From Strongylocentrotus purpuratus (taxonomy: Eukaryota > Echinodermata > Echinoidea > Camarodonta > Strongylocentrotidae): a stretch of 64,000 bases of DNA. The stretch covers positions 182,501 to 246,500 of the forward strand of contig NW_022145540.1 of NCBI RefSeq assembly GCF_000002235.5, given 5' to 3'. Numbering within the stretch: the stretch's first letter is position 1; each line of letters begins with the position of its first letter. Under the pieces are notes generated by a model that was not told the origin of the DNA, did no database searches, and worked only from the letters and a program-made list of their open reading frames with translations. Below are positions 12,701 through 25,189 of this stretch, in pieces. Made by a program: the position numbers and the translations under genes.

Positions 12701-14437
12701 AGCATGGTAACATCCAAACTGCATACCAGGGGTGGGAGGCTTTGAACATGCAGTGTGCAGGGAGCTGGGAGGGAGGTGTTAGTAAATTATTTTTTATTCC
12801 TTCTTCTTCTTCATTCATGATATAAGGTACTCACTTCTGAACCTGGAGCTCCATTCTGTATAGTTTGCTTTCTTCATTTGCCAACAAAAATGAGTGCAAA
12901 AACAATGATGAATTATCAAATATTTCAATAGAATATAAGGAGATGAATTGCAAAATCATAATATCTTGGGGTAGAAATGTGGACCTACATGTACAGTACA
13001 TGAATCACATCTGTATTACAAAAAGGTAAGTCTCCTAAATAAATAGTGCCTCACTGTGACCAAATTGTGATGTGTGGAAAAAAAACATACAAATACATGT
13101 AAATGTCATATGTCCCCATTATTGTGATAAGTTTTTGTAGATGATACTATCCAAGGAAAAAGTCAGGAGAAAAAATGCTGAACATGAGCTACTATAGTAG
13201 ACCGACTGGAAAAAAACCCCATTGAAATATAGTGAATATGCACTTCAATAAGTCAGTCAGAGAAGGGAAAAAAACAATTCCATGGTCAGAGTTACACTAG
13301 CAATGAGAATATTACAATAAAATTGAGACAAACAAGTAACACTGTACATCTACATGTGCTGAATATACATGCATTGCACAATCATGATCCACTGAATTGA
13401 CTGAAACTTACCGTATACTGAATTAAAAGCATAGTGAGGAAAAACATCTTGAAAAAAGATGAATATGATCGTTTCCTGAATATGCTACTATGGTTAACGG
13501 TGGTACCAGTCTGTACCACTATCTTTTGCCATAGCATGTCAAAGTTTGTACATTGTACATGTACAGTGCGCCCCAGAAAAAATGAAACCTGAATACAAAT
13601 TATTATTGTGGGCATTAAGTAGCATTAACCTACATCATGTGAGCTGATATAATTAATATGATTACTTGCTTTTCATAAAGTAGAGGTACATGTACGGTGC
13701 ATACATGTATGCTTTCAAATGATTCTTTGATTGAGTTATCCATACATGCTACTTCAAAAACAGTGTTGCTCCATGAAGCATGTATGTATTAATATGATCA
13801 CTGAACCATTTTAATTTTTAAAGCATGACTAATTTCTAAAAAGCAAGGAACTATATTCTTATAATAGTAGTTTGTTCACAATAATTGTTTGTTGTTGGTT
13901 TTCATGTATTTTGGGCCGCACTATACAGTATATCTTTTACTGTACATGTAGATGTATATAAATATTGAAATACATATTGAATTATTGATGAACAGTTCAG
14001 AAATAAACTCAGTTTACTCACTTTACTGCAGGGGTTTTTAAGCATACTTAAAATGCAAACTGAACACACAAGTGAGTATGCCTACTATATAGGATCATTT
14101 TTGCGTGCAGCTATTTTTCCATCCTCACTAGCAAAAAGTACCCCTTTACCAGAGATTTTGGGAACGTGAATGAGGTGTACATGCGAGATTTAATACATTT
14201 TTTAAGGACTTATGGTAGAAAATTGTATATAACTTATAAGACAAATATTCATTATTGTTGGTGAGATTTGATCCATGTTTTAAGTAAAATACTAGATTAT
14301 CTAAGGCAAAAGCGACCATTTTATAAAAGCATTTTAACAAATAATCTCTATCAAACAGATTTTGGAAGAGTCAAGATATTGATAGTTGGGTCTGGACTCT
14401 GGACTATACTAATTACTATAAAATATATCCATATTTG
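9603..14437. other. Gene-poor AT-rich region
   Basis: It holds only simple sequence (a TA run at 9725-9757, C runs near 11779), many TACATGTA-type palindromes and short random frames. I found no exon with conserved protein similarity on either strand. It could contain introns or UTR of a gene lying outside the window. Confidence 0.4.
9725..9757. repeat. (TA)n microsatellite
   Basis: Uninterrupted TA dinucleotide run. Confidence 0.95.
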
Positions 14438-14783
14438 CAGGGCTGTCAACTTTGGGAAACTGCTTCGAGGAAGATCACATTCATATGCAATTTTTTGGGG
14501 GCTCGACGGGGGAAGGGGGGGAAGATGTTGAGTAAAAAAAAAATTGAAGTGCTCACTAACCCCCCCCCCCCCCCCCCCCCCCTATCAAGCAAAAAAAAAA
14601 TTGCATACGATACGGTACGCTGGTTCATTTTACATGTTTGGCGAGAGGTTTTTTCATAAACCGGGAGATTGCGGTAGAAAGGGCGTGGTGGCGGGAGTCT
14701 CCCGCTACGAGCTGATGGGAAGGCAGGAGAATGAGTGTGGAGGCGTGAGACTCCCTTCAAATGCAAGAGGGTTGACAGCCCTG
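14438..14783. mobile_element. Small TIR element (MITE), hAT-like ends
   Basis: The ends are CAGGGCTGTCAAC at 14438 and GTTGACAGCCCTG ending at 14783. The element is 346 bp, with a G run and a C run inside. No clean target duplication is visible. The short frames across it come from the homopolymers. Confidence 0.7.
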
Positions 14784-14837
14784 TATTAAGTACCCTGTAT
14801 TTGTCCAACGTACCCAACGATGCACGATGGAACCACC

Positions 14838-15284
14838 ATTATCAGTAGAGGCGCTGGTCTGAGAATGAGGATCGTCCACATAAACAAAGATATTCTTGTA
14901 AACGCTGACAAATTGCGTCCTGAAAATAAGGATCATCTGCATTTTTGCGGAGGTTTTTTTCATTGGCGCTCTGCAGGTTTCAGGTTTTTGAAGTTGAACC
15001 CATGCTGGTGACGCGATGCAAAAAAACAGATTCCGCTTAAGAAAATAAGTTAACCCCAGTTTACTGTCTACTTTATGGGTTTACCGTCTTCCCGAGGATT
15101 TATCGCTCATAGCGTGAGTCTCTGTACAAATTCAATGTAAAATGCATCAAGAAAATCATTGCAAAATCTGTTTTGCGCAAAGCCGAAAATGCGGACGATC
15201 ATTATTTATGCGGAGGCGCGTCTACAATGACGATTCTCGTTTATGAGGACGATCCTTATTCTCGGACTAGCACCACTGATTATC
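14838..15284. mobile_element. Fold-back element with long imperfect inverted ends
   Basis: The left arm (about 14838-14907) pairs with the right arm (about 15210-15284). Both contain GTCxGAGAATxAGGATCGTCC in inverted orientation, followed by a related CATAAAC stretch. It is a non-autonomous MITE-like repeat about 0.9 kb upstream of PFDN4. Confidence 0.7.
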
Positions 15285-16104
15285 AATTCTCATGCCAATT
15301 CATTTTTCAGAGATTAACACAGTGCACAGTCACTAAGAGTAAGACACTAGACTCGTTTTCAGAATTAAATGCCCTAAATTCCACTAAGATGATCTGAGTA
15401 TGACTACAGAAATCCCTAGGCCTATAAGTAACCTATGTATCAGCAAAGACAGATGATCTTCACTCAGTTCAACACAGTCGAAAAAGACTCGAAATGATTC
15501 CATTCATTCATTTACACAAATGATTCAGCAAGCAGTCACAAATGCAACAACTCACACTCACAGCCACACGTTACGAATTTGCACGAACCTCCGACCGTTT
15601 CACAAGTTTGTCTCTGTAATTTCTGTTTAAAATCAACCAAAAAACATGCAAAGAGTCTTAAAAACTCACATTATCAGATTTAGTTCAAATAGATGAAATA
15701 TGGATATTTTTCCTCTTCTTCTTCTTTCGATTAGTAGCTTGAGTCCGTCACAATTTCAAGGCATTCACAGTGCAGTACGCGTTGTGGCGCAGTCGAGTCT
15801 AATCTGCATTTATATTCGCTGCCTAGCGGAAATTCCCATTGATCTTGGCCCAAACTCTAGGGTCAAAATATGACTCATGTAGAGCCATAAGTTATTCAAT
15901 ACGAGGATAGCGCTTCACTGTCGTATGTCGAAGAATTTTTTATAGCTTTATAACACAAGAGCAATAGATCCAACTCGGATTTTTTACGACCGCACATATC
16001 GTGAATGAATTTCTGAAGGGAGCCATCTGTTGGTGAAAAAGAAGAAAAGAAGAAGAGCTGACTTTTTTAGGTGTGAAATTTGTTTTTCTAACAAGGATTG
16101 AGTT
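15285..16104 (+). promoter_or_regulatory. 5' flank and 5' UTR of PFDN4 (limits not known)
   Basis: Non-coding sequence immediately before the PFDN4 start codon must contain its 5' UTR and probably its promoter. No TATA box or initiator can be assigned with confidence. Confidence 0.4.
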
Positions 16105-16140
16105 ATGGCTTTGTCAATGAAGAAAGCAACGGGTGGTGGT
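16105..16140 (+). CDS. PFDN4: PFDN4 coding exon 1
   Basis: ATG at 16105; 12 codons ending in three glycines; donor gtaagt at 16141; phase 0. Confidence 0.88.
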
Positions 16141-19100
16141 GTAAGTATATTCACAATTATCTATTACCAATTTAAAAAATGATTTGATATGTATTGACGG
16201 TTGCAGAAATGCAAAATAGGTAGAACTCTAAGTTAGATCTAATAATGTCGGAACAGTCCCATACGTTTATCATTTTGTTTGTGAAATGTGGTCTTCTTGA
16301 ATTTATTGGATGGATGAGCTGAGCGGTTTTATTACCTAAGATGACCTTTTATCAAAATACGGGAAGTAGAAAGAATATAAATTTTAATTAATAAGTAAAA
16401 TTTCATACAAAAATTAGGCAGTTTTCTTCATGAACCAACCAAGTTCAACAATCACAATGTTGTTACCATTAATCATGTTAATAGAGTAAAGGAGCCGGTA
16501 ATCGGCCAGCTCCAGTTTTCGGCCGATTGGTCGGTGCAAGGTAAAATCCCTCTAAAATACATGGCATAATAGCATAACACATGCACATCGCCCACACACA
16601 TACCATACCATGCCAGTGTCACTGAAGAACCACATTTGCAATGAAAAATATATCCTAAAATATCACATTTTAGCGATGTAATCGGCGGTCCCGCTACCCG
16701 AATCTGAAAAATCGAGTATCTTACGCGTGTCTGTAAGAAATATGGGTGCCATAAAATGAGCTCTGTTTCAAGTATTTTTCAGATTTAGAGCCCGATTTTG
16801 TGCTAGTCGCAAGCTCAAAAGTATCTCATCGCATGTATTAAATCAATGCAGCCGCACACCGCAACGCACACACGATATCTCTGTCTAATTCAGATTCCAA
16901 TATCCGATCAACGCAGTACTAGTTTTCGGCCTGGCGAGCTCCGGGGAGCTCGGGCGTGGGATATCTGCTCCGCCCGCTAGTGCTATAGATAAGCGCGGAA
17001 ACGCACGGCGCGTGCGCGCGCGCTTCCTATTGACTTTGTACATGCGGCCGAAAACTGGTACGCTATGCCGAAAACTGACTCCGAAACAGTGAAAATTGAA
17101 ATGAATATAATTCGTGATTTTTTTTCTGGGATTCTTGTTTTGTTTAAATAATAATAATATTTGCTTTATGATTTGAACCAAAAACGATAATAAATAGGAA
17201 GTAAAGGGTCCAAAAAATAGGATTTTGTCTTAAGTGGCCGAAAACCGGCTCCTTTACTCTATTACTTGTTAACATGGTTAGTAAGTAAGATATAAACATA
17301 TATTTCTACTGCATGTACTTACTTTTGATCTTCTCCACCACCATCAATTTATCGTCATCATTAGATTTAATCATTCGACAGGGCTAGGGACCAACCTCAT
17401 GAATTAGATAATAAAGTGTATCTCCATTCTCCATGATCTCTATCTCAAATTTTAGCATGAGGATGTAACTTAGATAAAGCCTATAACAGTTTATACAAAT
17501 CCTAGCGTGCGTCAGAAAGAAATTACCATGGTTTTATTGTTCTCTAGAAGCCTGTAACCCTGTTAGCCCTGTAAGGAATGATATCCGAACCCAAGAAAAA
17601 TAGCTTACAAATATATCATTACCAAGTCGCCTTTGCCTTGATTTCCATAAACCTACATTTACTTCATGTAATATAATTTTTATATTTGCAGGATGATGAT
17701 GTGAATGTCACACTTGAAGATCAACAGAAGATCAACAAGTTTGCAAGGAAAAGCAATAAACTTGGAGAAATTCAGGATGAAATCACAAACAAAAAGGTAA
17801 TTGGGAATTGCCATGACACAAACATGTATATCATATGCCTAAAGATCTTTTTTTATTCCAACTAAAGTTTGGATGAAAATTTTTGAACAGGGCATATTAA
17901 ATACTTGCCTGGGGCCCGTTCCTAGAAACCGTCATAAGTCTAACTTCTTGACTAAATCAGCGTTAGTGAGCAACTTGTCCGCTACGTGTTTCACGAAGCC
18001 CTCTTTGGTAACATCAAGGACATCTTCCTGACTAAGGAGTTATGACGCCTTCAACACCGTCATATCTCTGTCATAACTATTTAGTCGATGGGCAGCACCA
18101 TCACATGTCATTTATTGGGTAGACTATGGCTAGCAAGAAAGGACAATAAATCCTCCAGCTATGATCTTTCTACACATTCACTTAAACAGGAAGTTATCAT
18201 TTCTTTATATCAGAAAATCTTTTGAAAATATGCCATGACTATATCCCAGGCTTTTTCCACTGTTATAAACTGATTATACACGTTTATTTCGATATTGTAA
18301 AATCCTTGAAGGGAAGTATAATCTACCACGACAGGCAAGCCATAGTTCGAAGTGTATTCTTTAGTTTTCAGACCCATATTGCTTTCGAGATAAATTCTAT
18401 CTTCAAATGTGTAAAATGAATAGTTTAAAACATGTGTTTTAACATTTAGAATGTTGAAGTTTTGTCATTTGATTATTCAACTGACACCTAAAACATTGAA
18501 CACAAATTTCATTGCATCATATTTTTCTAAAAATAATATATTGGTGTATTTTTATAAACTATCAAATGAAAATATCTGGGGGGTACCCATCTCAAGAACA
18601 ATACTGATTCACCGGTCATGTAATGAAATACTCACAATTATACTTTACAAGTACTTCTGTTGTATAAACTACACAAATTTGGAAGTATATTGCATCTCTT
18701 ATTTCTTGGTATCATTTTCAATCCTTTTTATTACTAATTCATTTAAATAATTGCATTTTCCCTAATATTACTTTTGTAATAATCCGGTGGTATTGCGACT
18801 AAGGCTAAGTCGTGGCTCCTCTTCTCTCCGATAGTATCGATCTCATGAGATATCTATCTAGTAAGCTCTTCGTGAAATGGTTTAGGAAGATCAGAGACAT
18901 CTCCGTAGTTGGCGGATGACTGTCTTGTCGTTGGTTTCTAGGAACGAGCCCCTGATTATCATGAACAAGGATTGTAAGCCAGAGTGTGTTTTTCTTATAA
19001 ATGAAGATATTAGGATATTACATTGGGTGCCTTTAAAAAATATTTTTTGCCATAGTTTGTATTCAAAATGTAGCTTCCTACAATCTGTTTCCTTGCTCAT

Positions 19101-20463
19101 AAGTAACAAACATTTCTCTCTTTGTGTACATGTATGTATGTCTCAGTCTGTGTTTGTATGCCTGTCAGGCTCTCTCTCTCTCTCTCTCTCTCCCTCTCTC
19201 TCTCTCTCTTTCTCTCCCCCTCCCTCCCTCCCTCCCTCCCTCCCTCCCTCTCTCTCTCTCTCTCCCTCCCTCTCCCTCTCCAATCCATCTCTCTCTCTCT
19301 CTTTCAAACATGAAGTATCGTGTCTGTTATATTGTTGAATAGTATTTTTAATTTTGTTTCCTCTCTTAATTGATTATTGTAGAAAGATCTTCAAAACCTG
19401 GAGGATGCAGCCGATGAATTAGTCCTGGGAGACGAAGATGACTTCATACCATATCCTTTCACCACTTTTGTCTTACTCTTGTAAAAAGTATTGGTAATTT
19501 CAAACGAATTAAGCCTGAAAAATAATGCAGGTTTTTTTTTTCTTTCTGATGTAGACAGATGATTTTAGGCATTACTCTTTTGGCTATTTGCAAATAACAG
19601 TCACTTTACATTTTCTTTTTAAACTATAAATAATAAATAAATATAATATGGAATTTTTTTTTTTCTTGGGGGGGGGGGGGTGGGGGTTGGGGGGAGGGGT
19701 CCAGCTCCTTTATGACCTTAAGACTTTGCTCTGTGAGAAATTGTGGAAAAATATCAATATAACAGGGATTACATTTTATGAGGATTACTAGAACTTGAAC
19801 CGTCTTCAGCTGTTTCAAATTTGTTATATTTTAGTTTTTTTAGTTTTTAAATTTTCGGCTACCTTGATACTTGCGTGCAAATGGTTGGTTTTGGAAAGTC
19901 TTGAGCTGTTTTGAATTTATGTTGTTTTCTTCTCCTATTTTGGGGGTTGTTATTGTTGTCGCTAGTTTTCTGTTAAGCTTATTTCTTAAGTTAATCATTA
20001 CCACTTTTATTCAAATGGTTAGTTCTCAGACAATGTTTAGAAAAAATGGCTCTTGTAAAAAGAATACACAAGACAAGTAATCCAGCTAACAATGGAAGTT
20101 ACAAACTTATTCAGGTTCGAAACTGACTCACGTCTTTTGGATGGTGACGTTTAAAGGTTGGTACCCAGACGTAAATAATCATATCTGATTGATACACGTC
20201 TGTAAAAACCCAGTACACACACACACAATTTCTATGTTTTGACCTTGACTCTCTGCATCACGTATCAGATTGGGGAGGTGTTCTTTCACCAGAGTCTTGA
20301 GGATGCCCAGCAGTCGGTGGAGAATGCCAAGACAAGGATGGAGGAGGGGATAGCTGCCCTGGAGGCCCAGGGTGACGGCCTTAAGGGAGAACTAGGAGAC
20401 CTCAAGGCACAGCTATACGCCAAATTTGGAAAGAATATCAATTTGGAGATGGATGAAGATTGA
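16105..20463 (+). CDS. PFDN4: Prefoldin subunit 4
   Basis: Beta-type subunit of the hexameric cytosolic co-chaperone prefoldin, which hands nascent actin and tubulin to the TRiC/CCT chaperonin. Four exons join in phase: 16105-16140, 17692-17796, 19383-19450 and 20262-20463, giving 136 residues (human about 134). Recognisable blocks are DVNVTLEDQQKINKFARKS near the N-terminus, the central hairpin region ending FIPYQIGEVFFHQ, and the C-terminal coiled coil ending QLYAKFGKNINLEMDED. The start ATG gives MALSMKKA, resembling the family's MKKA start. Introns 1 and 2 carry transposons. Intron 3 has AT-AC ends instead of GT-AG and fits a U12-type intron. The gene lies tail-to-tail with MAF1. Assignment is by recognised family sequence. 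Confidence 0.96.
16481..17262. mobile_element. TIR element in PFDN4 intron 1
   Basis: The inverted ends ATAGAGTAAAGGAGCCGGT (16481) and ACCGGCTCCTTTACTCTAT (to 17262) match perfectly, and TA is duplicated at 16479-16480 and 17263-17264. The 782-bp interior has GGCCGAAAAC-type repeats and a GC-rich GCGCGTGCGCGCG patch near 17008-17030. No transposase is seen. The TA target suggests a Tc1/mariner-type non-autonomous element. Confidence 0.85.
17692..17796 (+). CDS. PFDN4: PFDN4 coding exon 2
   Basis: 35 codons between acceptor tatttgcag and donor gtaatt. It encodes DDDVNVTLEDQQKINKFARK and the start of the first helix; phase 0 at both ends. Confidence 0.95.
17909..18954. mobile_element. TIR element in PFDN4 intron 2
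   Basis: The left end CTGGGGCCCGTTCCTAGAAA and the complement of the right end, CAGGGGCTCGTTCCTAGAAA, agree except at two positions. The element is 1046 bp. CAGGGGC starts are frequent in hAT elements, but no matching 8-bp target duplication is evident. The frames inside show no recognisable protein. Confidence 0.7.
19170..19302. repeat. (CT)n/(CCCT)n microsatellite in PFDN4 intron 2
   Basis: CT dinucleotides, then a CCCT tetranucleotide block, then CT again. The Ser/Leu/Pro-rich frames over it are artefacts. Confidence 0.95.
19383..19450 (+). CDS. PFDN4: PFDN4 coding exon 3
   Basis: 68 nt encoding KDLQNLEDAADELVLGDEDD and FIP. It ends after the second base of the Pro codon, directly followed by ATATCCTTT rather than GT, with phase 2 into exon 4. 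Confidence 0.92.
19451..20261 (+). other. PFDN4: U12-type AT-AC intron of PFDN4
   Basis: The intron begins ATATCCTTT, the textbook minor-spliceosome AT-AC donor, and ends CATCAC. CCTTGAC at 20243-20249 fits the U12 branch motif CCTTRAY, with its A at 20248, 13 nt before the intron end, inside the usual 10-16 nt window. Splicing there restores the conserved IPYQIG junction; no GT-AG pair in the region does so. Poly-G tract at 19671-19698. Confidence 0.9.
20262..20463 (+). CDS. PFDN4: PFDN4 coding exon 4
   Basis: One base completes the Pro codon, followed by YQIGEVFFHQSLEDAQQSVE and the coiled coil, ending at TGA 20461-20463. Confidence 0.95.
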
Positions 20464-21940
20464 TGAAGGATCATACGACTTTTGGACAGTTTTGACTTTT
20501 GAAGCTGAAATGTGACATATTTGTGTGTTTTTGTATGATTTGCTGAGCTTGCATGAATCATTCTGAACAGCAAAGTTTAGATGTTTTGCAAGGTACATGT
20601 GACATACCGGTAGTAACTTCTTATATATTAAAACTATAGTGCGAGTGCTTTGATAAATAATTATGGTGTGTCCATATATATATATCTGAGGGATGGGGAG
20701 GGGTGTTAAACTTGTTAACAAGGAAGAAGATGATGTAAATTAAATTGGTACTTTCAGTCTCAGGTACAGGGTATTAACTTCTGTAAAAGTTCATCTTTTG
20801 AAATTCAGAATTTTATCAGTGCTAAATGTTTGTACCGGACTATATCTGCCATATTACATGTACAAGTGTATGTATGGTACTTGGAATAGTGGAATGGCTG
20901 TGAATGAGCCTGTAGAAAGTAGAGGCTCGTAAAAACCTAGATGACCGACATTCCTTGATTGCACATTTGACATTTCCATTACTAAAGTTTGTGAGTAGCA
21001 GCTTCTGAGTCACATTTCTCTTTGCTGTGTTTAGTGAAAGTGCCTGCAACATGGCAACAGTTAATATGCCCCTCTTCTGTTTGGCTGCAACCAAGGAAAT
21101 CTCCTTGCTACCCATACATGTACAGTATACCCTTTTTTTTTTTGTCCATCCAAATTGAGAAGAAAGATGTATATCTGTTCTTTCAACGGGATAATGATGT
21201 TGCTTTGAAATATCATAAAAATATTTAAAAGTCCTATCATATTGTGGTAAAACTGCGGGCTAGCTAATGATCAATGCTAAAAGTAGAACTATCTTATGCT
21301 ATTGTTCAACCACTTTACATTATGGCAATAGCAAAAAATGATACATTAGTGGATATAAATCATTTTCATTTGAAATGTACAGAATGACATAACAAAGGGG
21401 TGTCCAATAGAAGTCTGTCATACAAGCATGTGACCACTGTTTTGACACATATTTATAGGTCATCTATAATTTTATTGATAGAACATCCAAAAATATGAAT
21501 TATGGTATCAAAACACATGTTAATAATACTCTCCATTCCCATGACAATATTTTTCACGGTGAATAACGGGAAACACATATCCATTTATAAAATGTGATCT
21601 TTAAGGAGTTGGATTTGATGAATAATACTTTCTACTTTGAGCATCTACATGTACAGATCCTTTTCAATTTTGATATCTGGACTGGACATCATAGAACTAC
21701 CCATACAGACCAACTCATGGTTGAGGCCGGTTATTCCCTTCTCACTTTTATAAAAGCAGAGTTTTGTCGGATGGAAAATGAGTTGTTACCAGTAGTAACA
21801 TTTAGACTGCAATGAATTCCGGTATGCTTTGTTTCTGCAAACGGAGATGGCTTATAACCAAGTACGTTTGAGAAAATGAAATTGTCTAACTTGTGCAAAT
21901 GCTTTGTACAGTTTTGTTAATAAATGTGGATAAATTAAAA
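20464..21940 (+). other. PFDN4: Probable PFDN4 3' UTR
   Basis: Non-coding and AT-rich. The best polyadenylation signal is AATAAA at 21919-21924. The 3' limit is an inference. Confidence 0.5.
21919..21924 (+). terminator. Candidate polyadenylation signal of PFDN4
   Basis: AATAAA, followed by T/G-containing sequence (GTCCTGTCTGTATTTC) downstream. Confidence 0.45.
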
Positions 21941-24900
21941 AAAGTCCTGTCTGTATTTCTCTATGATTGCACCAAGTTTTTATGTCAGTTTTTCAAGATT
22001 TTAGTCTTTTCTCTCACCTATATCAATTCCCGGTGGTCTGTTTGCATCTCTCTCATTTGTTTGAAATGTATCTCTTCTTTTCCGAACATCCTTCGTGTGT
22101 CTCTTGTACTGCCTCTGGACATGTATTTCATCTTTTTAATTCATCTCCCTTTCTCCTCTCTCACTGCTCATTTCTATCCCATTCTCTTCCACTCTTTCTG
22201 TTTGTTTCTCTCTCTGCCTACTCATTGTAGAAACTCGACACAAAAGGCAAAAGACAAAAACAAGATATTTACTTGCATAAAACAATTTTTTTCTCCCTTT
22301 TTCTTCCTATCACATCAACTACATTAAAATTAACAAAATGTACTTGTGTCGAACAGTCCTCTTTTTACAAAAATGAGTTTTTAACACATACTCGGTGCAA
22401 TAGTGCATATCTACATATATATACACAGTAAAGAGCTTGACGTAAGTGCAATTAAACGACCAAATTACTGAATTTTTTTAAATCACAATCTTAAAGAATT
22501 GTTTTATTAGACCTTTTGATTTTTTTTTTACCATCAAAGCAAGTAAAACTTATTGATAAAATCAATTAGACTATATAATGTAACAAAATTTAATGCATGT
22601 CTTTATTAAGTGCCTCAATATTAATATTTCATACGGCTGTGATGAATAATTGTATTTCAATAGACGGAATGCAAAATGCATGATTGTCCTTGTATTGAGG
22701 CACTTCACAAAGATGTATGCTTTAGATTTGGTTACATTAGGAAAAGTGGCACTGGTGTCGTGGAATACCGTAAGTAAAATATTCTTTTGACAGGGAAAAT
22801 TATGTTTGGACATTTGGCAAGAATCCAGAGCAGGTTGCATAAAAAGCTCTGAATGGGGCTGATCCATAATATCCATATTTCACAAGTTTTAATCAATTCT
22901 TTAAAAAAAAACTTTCTTACAAGTTTCTGCATAGTGAATCCACTTCCTAAATCACAATTTCATGAAACAAAACACTGACTGACACACAATGCTCTAATAT
23001 ATCTAGGGTTGACTTGGTTTGATTGCTTTCTCAACACATGTATACCCATGTTATGTACTTTAAGTTGTAATGCATAACAGAGTGCCTAAGCTGTAAGGTC
23101 TTTGACTGCATAGTCTATCACACTCTATTAGCCCTGTGTGGTAATGTATCTTAAAGGGCAATCCAACCCTTGTAGTAAGTTCATTTGAATGAAAGCAGAA
23201 AAATTAGAGAAACAGAATGGCAAAAATTTGAAATAAAATTGGACCAATAATAAGTAAAGAATTTTTGGAATATGAGATCACTACAGCTATGCAAATTTCA
23301 AATTGACAGTTTTGTCAGTGGATTGTGACAGATAACTTTCATGTTTGTCGTTAACAAAAATATCACTAATTTCTGTTTTTCTCCCAAGTGCCTTCACCCT
23401 TGATGCACTACTCAAAATATATTATGGAGAGTAAATGTCTATCATGAGAGGTCCCCCAAGATGCATGTAATTCTGTGTTGAAATGTTAAGTAGAAATTAT
23501 CTATCAGACATTTATACAGCATTTCTATAGAGGCAAACAATGGACAGTTTGAAACCGGTGTTTTAGATGCATCAATGTGTAGACTAACTTTGTCGATCTT
23601 AATATATCTCACACAAGCAAAAACGTAATGTTCATCATAGCACCACAGCAACTTAAAGGTTTCCAGCAAAATATGGAAATACATGTAAAGCACATCAAAT
23701 CTAAATTATGCACATCGGGTACACGAGTGAGCATAAGCAGGCAACCCAATTTTAAAAGCAATAATAAATACAGTCTAATGGTAGAGCAGTCAGTGGTGCA
23801 AAATCGCTAAGTTGGTACAAAAATACAAAACAAATCACAAAGTGTAAACCACAGGTATAACAATTATATACAAGCCACATCTACAGTATTAAAAATGACA
23901 ACAACAGAGGAACACTTTCTGAAATTATGTACAAAACATCCAAATTCTATACATGAACAAAGTATCAAAAGAATAAATATATATCTCTCTATATTCTTGT
24001 ATTATTTAATCATTTACAATTTCCTGTAACCCAGCAGAATCAGTCTTCATAACTCAAACCTACATTCCTATGTTCCTGAAACATATCAAATCAAATCAGG
24101 CATTGATGCCGTCAAATCAAATCAGGCAATGACACCATCAAATCAAATCAAATCAAGCCCCGATGCCATCAAATCAAATCAGGCATTGATACCATCAAAT
24201 CAAATCAGGCACCGATGCCATCAAATCAAGTCAGGCATTGATACCATCAAATCAAATCAGGCACCTATGCCATCAAATCAAATCAGGCATTGATACCATC
24301 AAATCAAATCACTGCTGCTGCTGATGAGGTCTTGAACAGCACCGGTATCTGCCTTTGCTGGGCTTTCATAGGATGCCACGATCATAAACTTCAAAATTAG
24401 TGTGCAGGTTTATTTCAGATGTACTAATATGTGCTCATTAAAACAATTCTTTCCACATTACTAAAAATGTTCAACCAGACACGTAAGAAGCAGACCTTGA
24501 TTTCAAATCGTAAGAAAGAAAGATTACAGTTTTGGCTTTTGGGCAAAAAATACCCGCAATGAAGCTATGGCATTGCTACAATAGCATCCAATGTATTTGA
24601 TATATGCTGTAATCCTTTTTCAGTTATTTATACAAGCGCTATACATGTAGATTGCAAAGCATAAATGAAGCTCAAAGAGAAAGTGCATTGTGCCATGGCT
24701 ACCATCTCAGGAACATAGAAATATGAAAAAGAAAAACCACTTCTCGTAGAATCAACTCCTCAAAACCATTAGCACACATTCCTATGCTATAATAATCCCT
24801 TGAACTATTTCTTTCAATTCTGAAATACACCCAAATAACATAAGCAATTATGGTTAATAAGTGCATTGCTACAATCAACGACACTTCTAGCTTTTGATCT

Positions 24901-25170
24901 TTGAAGAGCTGTTCACAATCAAATGCAAACCAGTTAACCATTTCTTGAAATGAATAATAGTAGTGCAGGCCTGTAGGGATACAAAGCCTGACAGAGAGGA
25001 CTGAGATGTTTTTACATTGAAAAGTGGTAGTTGGGTCGAGTAGCTTGATTACTATTTTTTCTGTTAATCCACTTTGGAATGAATACTAGTATACGATGAG
25101 AAAAGAAGCCCAAGCCTGGTTAACACTTTGCCGCAGTCCATCAAGTAAAGATACTTCTATCACTGCTGCT
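21941..25170. other. Tail-to-tail spacer between PFDN4 and MAF1
   Basis: AT-rich DNA; part may be MAF1 3' UTR on the - strand. A 13-bp inverted pair, AAGTGCCTCAATA (22608) and TATTGAGGCACTT (22693), suggests a small degraded repeat. No gene is recognised apart from the minisatellite at 24.1 kb. Confidence 0.4.
24080..24312. repeat. Minisatellite, CATCAAATCAAATCAGGCAxx unit
   Basis: About eight imperfect units of ~28-30 bp built on ATCAAATCAAATCAGGCA followed by TTGATACC or CCGATGCC. Confidence 0.9.
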
Positions 25171-25189
25171 CTAGAATACTTCCATCCCT
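25171..25189 (-). other. MAF1: Possible alternative terminal coding exon of MAF1
   Basis: On the - strand a strong acceptor, with a long pyrimidine tract ending TTTATGCAG, precedes 25189. The MAF1 exon at 27175-27031 ends GGAAG|GTAAAC, which can serve as a donor. Joining them in phase adds only GMEVF before a stop at 25171-25173. Without splicing the protein ends YCGR at the TAA of 27031-27033. I cannot decide between them from sequence. Confidence 0.35.

Noticed and set aside
14435..14817. Overlapping Gly/Pro-rich frames
   Set aside because: Produced by the C and G runs of a MITE.
16885..17181. 98-residue Arg-rich - frame in PFDN4 intron 1
   Set aside because: Lies within a TIR element and its GC patch; no domain seen.
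18916..19342. Up to 140-residue Ser/Leu/Pro frames
   Set aside because: Microsatellite translation.
21893..22327. 144-residue + frame, hydrophobic
   Set aside because: T/C-rich sequence just after the PFDN4 polyadenylation signal; no conserved motif or splice context.
24080..24312. CRISPR-like array
   Set aside because: Units are short, imperfect and without distinct spacers; it is a eukaryotic minisatellite.
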